Shown: positions 6,561 through 12,304 of the stretch, piece after piece
Layout: each line of letters begins with the position of its first letter
Numbering within the stretch: the stretch's first letter is position 1
NCBI GenBank assembly: GCA_902803585.1
Contig: CADCQO010000212.1
Location: 1-12,711, forward strand
Source of the DNA: an uncultured Ruminococcus sp.
GTDB taxonomy: Bacteria; Bacillota; Clostridia; Oscillospirales; Acutalibacteraceae
Reading direction: 5' to 3'
DNA length: 12,711 bases
The notes under the pieces: model-generated
The model's input: only the letters and a program-made list of their open reading frames with translations
Database searches by the model: none
What the model was told of the DNA's origin: nothing
Translations under genes and position numbers: made by a program

Positions 6561-7281
6561 TATTATCACGCTGTTTCCTGAAATGTGTGAAACGGTGCTG
6601 GGAGAAAGTATTATAGGGCGGGCTGCTCATCGCGGCATTGTTTCGCTGCATTGCCATCAGCTGAGGGATTACGCATTTGATAAGCACCGCCGTGTAGATG
6701 ATACCACCTATGGGGGCGGAATGGGAATGCTGATGAAGGCCGAGCCGATTGCGCTGTGCTTTGAGGCTTTGTGCAATATGCTTAACACACGCCCGCATTT
6801 TATCTATCTTTCACCCAAGGGGAAAGTATTGACACAGGAAAAGGTGCGTGAATTGGCAGGATACGAAAATATCGCGCTGCTTTGCGGACATTACGAGGGT
6901 GTTGACCAGCGGGTACTGGATATGTATGTAGATGAGGAAATCTCCATCGGGGATTATGTTCTGACGGGAGGAGAGCTGCCGGCACTGGTACTGACGGACA
7001 GTATCTGCCGTATGATTCCTGAGGTCTTGTCAGATAACCTTTGTTTTGAAGAAGAAAGCCATTACAGCGGTCTGCTGGAGTATCCGCAGTATACCAAACC
7101 GGCTGTATGGCGGGAAAAAGAAGTGCCGGAAGTGCTTCTGAGCGGTCATCATGCCAACATTGAACGCTGGCGCAGGGAACAGTCTTTGCTGGAAACGGCA
7201 AAACGCCGGCCGGATTTGTTTTCCCGTCTGGAATTGAATGAAAAGGACAAAAAATTCCTGCGTGAAAAGGGGATAATATAA
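6550..7281 (+). CDS. trmD: tRNA (guanine37-N1)-methyltransferase TrmD
   Basis: Uses S-adenosylmethionine to make m1G37 in tRNAs with a G at 36, preventing frameshifts; a dimeric trefoil-knot (SPOUT) enzyme. The 243-residue protein starts MRIDIITLFPEM; a TTG two codons upstream (6544) is not needed. Motifs are YGGGMGML at about 54-61, LCGHYEGVDQR at 111-121 and the knot SIGDYVLTGGELPALVLTDS at 132-151, then R154 in CRMIPEVL. The usual catalytic aspartate position 169 appears to be Glu (EESHYSGLLEYPQY, E169). It overlaps rimM by 11 bp. No rplS (L19) follows, although it commonly does. Confidence 0.97.
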   Translation: MRIDIITLFPEMCETVLGESIIGRAAHRGIVSLHCHQLRDYAFDKHRRVDDTTYGGGMGMLMKAEPIALCFEALCNMLNTRPHFIYLSPKGKVLTQEKVRELAGYENIALLCGHYEGVDQRVLDMYVDEEISIGDYVLTGGELPALVLTDSICRMIPEVLSDNLCFEEESHYSGLLEYPQYTKPAVWREKEVPEVLLSGHHANIERWRREQSLLETAKRRPDLFSRLELNEKDKKFLREKGII

Positions 7282-7496
7282 CAATCGGAGGTCATTTTAG
7301 TACTATGAATGGCTTCGACAAAAAGTAAACAGATGGGAATTTTGGTGCAGGCTTCTATATTTTCCGACGCACAAAAACGCCTTTATTATTCTGTAAAAGA
7401 ACTAAAAAGGGAAATTATTAGTAAAAATGTATATTTATGCTATTTTTATGTACAAAAACCGGCAGATTCTTTTGTAAAAAATAGAAAATATTTTTG

Positions 7497-7631
7497 CTAA
7501 AAAACAATTACTATTATAAAATTCTTACAAATATCATTATTTTTTTCTGTATCAGCAAAATTTCTTGCCTTAGTAAGTGCAAGAAATGCGTGAATAACTG
7601 CATAAATATTCATTTTTTTCATCAGATACAT
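7497..7631 (-). CDS. Possible small protein of 44 residues, unrecognised
   Basis: A minus-strand frame beginning MYLMKKMNIYAVIHAFLA and ending NFIIVIVF. It has AGGAGA five bases before its ATG (complement of 7629-7631). Farther upstream are a consensus -35 TTGACA and, 17 bp on, a weak TATGCC -10. The sequence has a hydrophobic stretch near residues 9-17 and a hydrophobic C-terminal tail, with a polar lysine/asparagine-rich middle. I do not recognise a family. Because the region is AT-rich, a chance frame is quite possible; the ribosome binding site is the main support. Confidence 0.3.
   Translation of the reverse strand: MYLMKKMNIYAVIHAFLALTKARNFADTEKNNDICKNFIIVIVF
7561..7586. repeat. 26-bp near-perfect palindrome
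   Basis: TTTCTTGC (7561-7568) and GCAAGAAA (7579-7586) flank CTTAGTAAGT, itself nearly symmetric. It lies inside the possible minus-strand small gene. It could be an operator, a hairpin in that transcript, or a weak terminator on the minus strand, where TTTTG follows. Confidence 0.5.
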
Positions 7632-7744
7632 GAATTTCTCCTTGATAAGGCATAATAGTTTTCAACATTTATGTCAAATTGCACAAAGCACGGCTTTATG
7701 TGAAGTTTTTAAATCGTACATAAATCCAAACTTTTGTAAAACAG

Positions 7745-7772
7745 TTGATAATTGCTCAAATTATGCTATAAT
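7745..7772 (+). promoter_or_regulatory. ptsH promoter
   Basis: -35 TTGATA at 7745-7750, a 16-bp spacer and perfect -10 TATAAT at 7767-7772. The leader of about 85 nt starts with a hairpin: AAGACA (7786-7791) with TGTCTT (7814-7819), a symmetric GA/GA internal loop, then CGG with CCG. GAGGAGG lies about eight bases before the ATG. Confidence 0.8.
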
Positions 7773-7863
7773 TGTAATATGACATAAGACAGACGGAAGA
7801 TCAAAAAGCCGGATGTCTTGATTTGTTGTTAAGGGGATATATTTTTGATGAGGAGGAATTTCA

Positions 7864-8127
7864 ATGTTCGTCAAGGAAGTAATGGTTCAGAATCAGGTTG
7901 GTCTCCACGCTCGTCCGGCAACCTTTTTCATCCAGAAGGCTAATGAGTTCAAGTCTTCTATCTGGATCGAGAAGGAAGAGAGAAGAGTAAATGCAAAGAG
8001 CCTGTTGGGCGTACTCTCACTGGGCATTGTCGGCGGTACCACTATCAAGGTTATGGCTGACGGCGCAGATGAAGAAGCAGCTGTTGAGAGCCTTGTAAGA
8101 CTGATTCAGTCCGGCTTTTCTGAGTAA
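7864..8127 (+). CDS. ptsH: Phosphocarrier protein HPr of the sugar phosphotransferase system
   Basis: An 87-residue HPr that passes phosphate from enzyme I to the sugar-specific EIIA proteins. The catalytic His15 is in GLHARPA (residues 13-19). The regulatory Ser46 is in NAKSLLGVLSLGI, the site used by HPr kinase in Firmicutes for carbon catabolite control through CcpA. Both sites being present argues for HPr rather than Crh (which lacks His15). It stands alone between its promoter and a terminator, without ptsI beside it, an arrangement often seen in Clostridia. GAGGAGG precedes the start at typical spacing. Confidence 0.96.
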   Translation: MFVKEVMVQNQVGLHARPATFFIQKANEFKSSIWIEKEERRVNAKSLLGVLSLGIVGGTTIKVMADGADEEAAVESLVRLIQSGFSE

Positions 8128-8147
8128 TCCATTTTTGCACCACAGAG

Positions 8148-8178
8148 GGCACCGCTTGTTTTCGGCGGTGTCTTTTTT
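8148..8178 (+). terminator. ptsH terminator
   Basis: GGCACCGC (8148-8155) pairs with GCGGTGTC (8165-8172), eight pairs with one G-T, followed by TTTTTT. Confidence 0.9.
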
Positions 8179-8212
8179 AGTGTCCGGATTGATTCGCCGG
8201 CGCAAATAGATA

Positions 8213-8262
8213 ACAGACCGGACCTCTGGTGATTTCATCATCATTGGTTCGGTCTGTTTTTT
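8213..8262. terminator. Second terminator, convergent with nfnB; copy 1 of a repeated terminator type
   Basis: ACAGACCGGACC (8213-8224) pairs with GGTTCGGTCTGT (8246-8257) over 12 bp, then a T-run. The T-run favours plus-strand use; the minus-strand tail (TTATCT) is weaker, so it may only partly serve nfnB. A close relative lies at 12174-12226. An alternative pairing of GTCCGG (8182-8187) with CCGGAC (8218-8223) would disrupt this stem. Confidence 0.8.
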
Positions 8263-8300
8263 ATGTTATTCTGAAGAAATCCGACAAAGTGAGAATATGA

Positions 8301-9704
8301 TTATTTTTGTCGGGAGGTAATATAGCTGTCAATCGCTCTGGCAGCAGCTTTTCCTGCGCCCATAGCAAGAATGACCGTAGCAGCACCGGTTACAGCGTCA
8401 CCGCCTGCATAAACACCTTCACGGCTCGTCAGCCCGCCTTCACCGTCTGTTACGATGCAGCCGCGCTTGTTGGCAGTGAGTCCGGGAGTGGTGGAACGGA
8501 TAAGGGGATTCGGGCTTGTGCCGATTGCCATAATCATGGTGTCGATATCCAGTATAAATTCACTGTCGGGCTTTACAACAGGACTGCGGCGGCCGCTTTC
8601 GTCAGGCTCGCCCAGAACCATTTCTACGCACTTCATGCCGCATACCTCGCCCTGTTCATTGCCGAGTACCTCGACAGGGTTTGCCAGAGTACGGAAAATA
8701 ATGCCTTCTTCCTGAGCGTGTTCCACTTCTTCTTTACGGGCGGGCAGTTCTTCCATGCCGCGGCGATAGACAATCGTTACTTCGTCCGCACCCATACGCA
8801 TAGCCGAACGTGCTGCGTCCATTGCGACATTGCCGCCGCCCACAACAGCCACTTTCCTGCTGTGTCTGATAGGCGTTTTGCTGTCGGGAAGGTAGGCTTT
8901 CATGAGATTGATGCGGGTAAGGTATTCGTTGGCGGAATAGACACCCTTCAGACTTTCGCCGGGGATATTCATAAAACGGGGCAGACCTGCACCGCTTCCG
9001 ATATAAACCGCTTCATAGCCCATTTCAAACAGTTCATCAATGGTCAGAATTTTTCCGATAACCATGTTTGTTTCAATTTTTACGCCGATCGCTTTCAGGT
9101 TATCAATTTCCTTCTGTACGATTATCTTGGGCAGACGGAATTCAGGGATGCCGTAAACCAGTACACCGCCTGCGAGGTGGAGTGCCTCATAGACAGTTAC
9201 TTCATAGCCGAGCTTTGCCAGATCGCCTGCGGCAGTCAGACCACTGGGGCCTGCACCGATAATGGCTGCTTTATGACCGTTGGGTGTGGGGAGCGGCGGT
9301 TTTTCAGTACAGTGTTCACGGTGATAGTCCGCTACAAAACGTTCCAGTCTGCCGATGCCGACACTTTCGCCTTTCTTGCCCCTGACACACCTGCTTTCGC
9401 ATTGTCTTTCCTGCGGACATACACGGCCGCATACGGCAGGCAGTGAACTGGACTGTGCAATGATCTGATAAGCGCCTTCCATATCTTCACTGACAACCCT
9501 TTCGATAAATGCGGGAATATCAATGGATACGGGACAGGCGGTTGTGCAGGGCTTTGTGGGGCAGTTAAGACAGCGTCTGGCTTCTTCCACTGCCATTTCG
9601 TAGGTATAGCCGAGAGCAACCTCATCAAAGTTGCGCTTTCTGACAGAAGGGTCTTGTGTGGGCATGGGACAGCGTTTAGGATTCATGTTTCTCTGAACAG
9701 CCAT
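8301..9704 (-). CDS. nfnB: NfnB: large subunit of NADH-dependent reduced ferredoxin:NADP+ oxidoreductase (GltD-like flavoprotein)
   Basis: A 467-residue flavoprotein that, with NfnA, joins ferredoxin and NADH oxidation to NADP+ reduction by flavin-based electron bifurcation. The N-terminal ferredoxin-like domain has two cysteine groups for [4Fe-4S] clusters: C45, C48, C53, C57 and C92, C96, C102, C106. A FAD-binding IGAGPSGLTAAG follows (149-160), then a nucleotide-binding VVGGGNVAMDAARSAMRMG (about 288-306) and a C-terminal VYAGGDAVTGAATV flavin motif. Single proteins of this family are often labelled glutamate synthase small subunit (GltA/GltD), but pairing with nfnA two bases upstream, and absence of a large glutamate synthase subunit, favours Nfn. 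The RBS AAGGAGGAGG lies within the nfnA 3' end. Confidence 0.93.
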   Translation of the reverse strand: MAVQRNMNPKRCPMPTQDPSVRKRNFDEVALGYTYEMAVEEARRCLNCPTKPCTTACPVSIDIPAFIERVVSEDMEGAYQIIAQSSSLPAVCGRVCPQERQCESRCVRGKKGESVGIGRLERFVADYHREHCTEKPPLPTPNGHKAAIIGAGPSGLTAAGDLAKLGYEVTVYEALHLAGGVLVYGIPEFRLPKIIVQKEIDNLKAIGVKIETNMVIGKILTIDELFEMGYEAVYIGSGAGLPRFMNIPGESLKGVYSANEYLTRINLMKAYLPDSKTPIRHSRKVAVVGGGNVAMDAARSAMRMGADEVTIVYRRGMEELPARKEEVEHAQEEGIIFRTLANPVEVLGNEQGEVCGMKCVEMVLGEPDESGRRSPVVKPDSEFILDIDTMIMAIGTSPNPLIRSTTPGLTANKRGCIVTDGEGGLTSREGVYAGGDAVTGAATVILAMGAGKAAARAIDSYITSRQK

Positions 9705-9706
9705 TT

Positions 9707-10552
9707 TTATCCCTCCTCCTTTTTATTGAGCAGATTACAGGAAGCTTCACGGGCGCGTGTTTCAAACTCCCGATACATTGTGCCTCTGTGCATTGCTTCA
9801 TCAAAATCAACAAGATGTCCGTCAAAATCGGGACCATCTACACAAGCAAATTTGGTTTCTCCGCCGACCGTCAGACGACAGCCGCCGCACATACCGGTAC
9901 CGTCAATCATGATCGGATTCATACTGACGATGGTTTTGATATTGTATTTTTTTGTCAGCAGACAGACAAACTTCATCATAATGACAGGCCCTATGGCAAT
10001 CACTTCGTCATATTGGTTGCCCTCCTGAATCAGGGCTTCCAGAGCATTGGTCACAAGTCCTTTTGTGCCGTAGCTTCCGTCATCTGTCATGATGCGCAGT
10101 TCATGACTGACCGAGCGGAATGCGTCCTCTAAGATGACTAAATCCTTATTGCGGAAACCAACAATACTATGAACCTCACAGCCGAGTGCGGATAATTTTT
10201 TGGCGATAGGATAGGCAATTGCACAGCCGACACCGCCGCCGACAACAGCTACTTTTTTCAGGCCGTCCGTTTCACTGGGACGACCCAGCGGACCGACAAA
10301 ATCATGCAGGCATTCTCCCTCTGAAAGTGTATCGAGTTCCATTGTAGAACCGCCCACAATCTGATAGATAATGGTAACTGTACCTTTTTCTCTGTCGTAG
10401 TCGGCAATGGTCAGCGGAACACGTTCGCTGTCCTCTTTTGCTCTGAAAATAATAAACTGTCCCGGTTCTGCTTTTTTGGCAATGAGCGGTGCTTCAATTT
10501 CCATCAGTGAGACAGTAGGATTCAGTCTTTCTTTTCTTACTATCTTATACAT
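9707..10552 (-). CDS. nfnA: NfnA: small subunit of NADH-dependent reduced ferredoxin:NADP+ oxidoreductase
   Basis: A 281-residue protein related to PyrK/SudB ferredoxin-NADP reductases: an FAD-binding barrel (about 1-95), a Rossmann domain starting VAVVGGGVGCAIAYPIA (101-117) and a C-terminal [2Fe-2S] loop. In the loop D217, C222, C225 and C237 are spaced as in the Asp-plus-three-Cys cluster I recall for Thermotoga NfnA. The start MYKIVRKERLNP at 10552 is preferred over an ATG 13 codons upstream, because AAAGGA lies about 11 bases before it and the homologous family starts here. It is first in a two-gene operon with nfnB, two bases apart. Sulfide dehydrogenase (SudBA) naming also exists for this pair. 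Confidence 0.93.
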   Translation of the reverse strand: MYKIVRKERLNPTVSLMEIEAPLIAKKAEPGQFIIFRAKEDSERVPLTIADYDREKGTVTIIYQIVGGSTMELDTLSEGECLHDFVGPLGRPSETDGLKKVAVVGGGVGCAIAYPIAKKLSALGCEVHSIVGFRNKDLVILEDAFRSVSHELRIMTDDGSYGTKGLVTNALEALIQEGNQYDEVIAIGPVIMMKFVCLLTKKYNIKTIVSMNPIMIDGTGMCGGCRLTVGGETKFACVDGPDFDGHLVDFDEAMHRGTMYREFETRAREASCNLLNKKEEG

Positions 10553-10629
10553 CAACGTTCCATTCCTTTCTGAAAAACGTTTTACATACATTGGAAGGAA
10601 TTACTCCCTCCATTTATTTGCACTTTCCC

Positions 10630-10658
10630 ATTATAACATAGATGTTTTTTCCGTACAA
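10630..10658 (-). promoter_or_regulatory. nfnAB promoter
   Basis: Minus-strand -35 TTGTAC (complement of 10653-10658), a 17-bp spacer and perfect -10 TATAAT (complement of 10630-10635), about 75 bp before the nfnA start. Confidence 0.8.
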
Positions 10659-10665
10659 GAGAAAA

Positions 10666-10681
10666 TATGTGGCGGCACATA
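10666..10681. promoter_or_regulatory. Palindrome just upstream of the nfnAB -35, candidate operator
   Basis: TATGTG-GCGG-CACATA, six perfect pairs around four bases, seven bases upstream of the -35 box, where an activator could sit. It does not match the Rex consensus (TTGTGA-N6-TCACAA) well. Role inferred. Confidence 0.35.
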
Positions 10682-10758
10682 AAAATAGGGATTATGTTAT
10701 ATTTTCAATTGACAAATCACATATATCATGACAAATGTTTGTTACTGAGGAGGCATCA

Positions 10759-10878
10759 TTTGTGGTGTGTCCGAAATACGGTATTGACGGCTGTCAGCTG
10801 ATAGCAGAAACTGCCATCATAACTAAGGATTTTTCTGATGGTAAAGGGTGCTGTTTTTTTGTCTTTCGGATACACAAA
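10759..10878. repeat. 120-nt structured inverted repeat with internal hairpins
   Basis: The left arm 10759-10776 (TTTGTG-GTG-TGTCCGAAA) matches the right arm TTTCGGATACACAAA at 10864-10878 over 15 positions with one three-base bulge and one G-T pair. Inside are GCTGTC-AGCT-GATAGC (10790-10805) and CCATCA (10814-10819) with TGATGG (10836-10841), followed by GTGCTG and a seven-T run at 10854-10860. It could be a small mobile element with terminal repeats, or a structured RNA; I recognise no known riboswitch class. Confidence 0.5.
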
Positions 10879-11008
10879 AATATTGGTAAATTCGTGGCAA
10901 AAATTCCCATATACTTGACTGCGAAAAATTTCCATAATATCATAAAAATAATAATTTAGCAGTCCTAAATTAAATTTTCGATAAAAGAAAAAAATCCTTT
11001 TGAAATAT

Positions 11009-11037
11009 TTGACAAATCGAAAAACACATATTATAAT
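11009..11037 (+). promoter_or_regulatory. Promoter of the AraC-family regulator gene
   Basis: Perfect -35 TTGACA at 11009-11014, a 17-bp spacer and perfect -10 TATAAT at 11032-11037. The transcript begins near 11044 and has a long leader of about 200 nt. Confidence 0.82.
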
Positions 11038-11057
11038 GTTCTTAGAGAGAAATATCG

Positions 11058-11168
11058 ATGGTGAAGTTTATAAAAAACGCGGAAATTACAGATGGTTATA
11101 GTGCAATAGTGCCATATGCAGCAGCTGCTGTTCATGACGGACAGTGCTTTTTTAGTGGCGTAATGTGA
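11058..11168 (+). CDS. Possible 36-residue leader peptide, unrecognised
   Basis: An open frame starting about 15 nt into the predicted transcript, beginning MVKFIKNAEITDGYSAIV and ending CFFSGVM. Its base composition is closer to the coding genes than to the AT-rich DNA before it, which supports coding. The ribosome binding site is weak (AGAGAGA, seven bases upstream). A hairpin with a T-run lies inside its 3' part (11123-11153), so it might control readthrough into the regulator. No family recognised; it could also be a gene remnant. Confidence 0.3.
   Translation: MVKFIKNAEITDGYSAIVPYAAAAVHDGQCFFSGVM
11123..11153 (+). terminator. Weak attenuator-like hairpin in the regulator leader
   Basis: AGC-TG-CTGT (11123-11131) pairs with ACAG-T-GCT (11141-11148) around a small internal loop, then a run of T (11148-11153). 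The upstream perfect palindrome CAGCAGCTGCTG (11119-11130) could form competing pairing. A second weak hairpin, CGCC-GAGT-GGCG then TTTT, lies downstream in the same leader. Confidence 0.3.
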
Positions 11169-11244
11169 AAAATCAAATGTCCCGCCGAGTGGCGTTTTAA
11201 AAGGTGGAACAGGAAATTTTTATGGATTAAGGAGTCGGAATTTT

Positions 11245-12135
11245 ATGCAGCGCGATGAGCTGATGAGCTTAAAAGAAACGGGGCAGAAGGGAGATTTTCT
11301 GCTGCCCTATGTGGTCAACAAAACAGTGATGCCGGATTACTATACTACCTTTCCCATGCACTGGCATGATGAAATGGAGATTGTTTATGTCGAGGACGGC
11401 GAGTATATCGAATCGGTTGATTTTGAGGAATATCATGTGCAGAAAGGAGATATCGTTCTGGTCAATCCTTCGGTGCTTCATTCCTTCCATCAGCTGGACA
11501 ACAGGCGGACGGTTTTCCGTTCTGTTATTTTCAATATGCACCTGCTGACGGGCAACAGTACAGATGCTTGTTCAATAAAATACTTTGTGCCCTTTATGGA
11601 AAAAAGTTATATCTGTCCTGTGGTGATATCGAGCGACCATCCTCGTTATTACGAAATACGCAATAAGGTGCAGAACATGATTTCTGTCTATGATGAAAAG
11701 GGAGATTGCTTTGAGATCAGGCTCAAAGCGGAGGTGTATGGCTTGTTCTATGAGCTGTTCCGGTATGTCTTTGTCAGCGATGCCGGAGATCCTTCTATCA
11801 AGGACTCCACCACCAAAAATATCAAGGTGATTATCGACTATATCAACGAAAACTACATGAACAATATCACCATTGATGAACTGGCGGATACCGTCAACCT
11901 CAGCAAACATTATTTCATGCGTTTCTTCAAAAAACATATGGGTATGACCTGTATCGAATATATCAATAACTATCGTCTGAATATTGCCTCTAATCTTCTT
12001 CTTACCACCAGAGTGCAGATCACTGAAGTAGCGGCAAGTATCGGCATTACCAACCTTTCCTACTTCAACCGTATTTTCAAAAAGAAATTCCACATGACCC
12101 CCAAGGAATACCGTTTTAGCGTTATACGCAATTAG
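11245..12135 (+). CDS. AraC-family transcriptional regulator with N-terminal cupin domain
   Basis: A 296-residue DNA-binding regulator. The N-terminal cupin-like sensor domain (about 20-110) includes PMHWHDEMEIVYVEDGEY and KGDIVLVNPSVLHSFHQ, which in relatives binds a small ligand, often a sugar. The C-terminal two-helix-turn-helix AraC domain starts near residue 192 (IKVIIDYINENYMNNITIDE). Helix-turn-helix one is LADTVNLSKHYFMRFFKKHM and two is ITEVAASIGITNLSYFNRIF, ending in the conserved FHMTPKEYR. AAGGAG lies about ten bases before the ATG. It is followed by its own terminator and has no target operon beside it on its strand, so its regulon is unknown; the divergent nfnAB promoter is a possible but unproven target. 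Confidence 0.93.
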   Translation: MQRDELMSLKETGQKGDFLLPYVVNKTVMPDYYTTFPMHWHDEMEIVYVEDGEYIESVDFEEYHVQKGDIVLVNPSVLHSFHQLDNRRTVFRSVIFNMHLLTGNSTDACSIKYFVPFMEKSYICPVVISSDHPRYYEIRNKVQNMISVYDEKGDCFEIRLKAEVYGLFYELFRYVFVSDAGDPSIKDSTTKNIKVIIDYINENYMNNITIDELADTVNLSKHYFMRFFKKHMGMTCIEYINNYRLNIASNLLLTTRVQITEVAASIGITNLSYFNRIFKKKFHMTPKEYRFSVIRN

Positions 12136-12173
12136 CGGTCATTTCCGGGTGTATTTACTGCATATGACAGCAG

Positions 12174-12226
12174 AACAGACCAAACCGATGATTTTGCTAT
12201 AAATCATCAATTTGGTCTGTTTTTTG
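12174..12226. terminator. Terminator after the AraC-family gene; copy 2 of a repeated terminator type
   Basis: AACAGACCAAA (12174-12184) pairs with TTTGGTCTGTT (12211-12221) over 11 bp. After a CC/AA internal loop, GATGATTT (12187-12194) pairs with AAATCATC (12201-12208), and a T-run follows to 12226. It lies between convergent genes and may serve both. Confidence 0.88.
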
Positions 12227-12304
12227 TTGCCTGATTGTCGGTTTCCGGACGCTTGCCGGCAATGAAAGATACTCCGGCGAAGTTCTTCTGCGGTTTTCCG
12301 TTTT

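Larger units (their letters stand above)
7282..7863. other. AT-rich intergenic gap between trmD and ptsH
   Basis: About 580 bp that are much richer in A and T than the flanking genes. A well-placed GGAGGT at 7287-7292 precedes only a seven-codon frame (ATG at 7305), as if a downstream gene had been lost. I saw no clear trmD terminator. The gap holds the 7561-7586 palindrome, the possible small gene at 7497-7631 on the minus strand, and the ptsH promoter and leader. Confidence 0.6.
10682..11244. other. AT-rich intergenic gap upstream of the AraC-type regulator
   Basis: This stretch of about 560 bp contains several distinct elements. TGACAAAT occurs three times (10710, 10729, 11010), the last within the regulator's -35 region. 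A 120-nt inverted-repeat structure occupies 10759-10878. The regulator promoter is at 11009-11037, and its leader of about 200 nt contains a 36-codon frame and a terminator-like hairpin. A 74-codon open frame (10735-10959) overlaps the inverted-repeat structure and is not believed to be a gene. Confidence 0.6.

Noticed and set aside
7314..7320. TTCGACA matching a Spo0A box
   Set aside because: A seven-base match is expected by chance and there is no promoter beside it.
7309..7500. Open frame of 63 codons after trmD
   Set aside because: The ATG is 16 bases from the GGAGGT, too far; the composition is AT-rich without codon pattern and no family is recognisable.
8307..9446. Long plus-strand open frame opposite nfnB, and similar long frames opposite metK, ffh and cysK
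   Set aside because: These are antisense shadows of well-supported genes; they lack ribosome binding sites and known domains.
8301..9704. Annotation as glutamate synthase small subunit
   Set aside because: No large glutamate synthase subunit is adjacent and the gene is coupled to nfnA, which fits the NfnAB pair.
10735..10959. Open frame of 74 codons, or from a GTG with GAGGAGG upstream
   Set aside because: It runs straight through the long inverted repeat and hairpins at 10759-10878, ends in a low-complexity isoleucine/lysine tail, and resembles no protein I know. The structure explains the sequence better.
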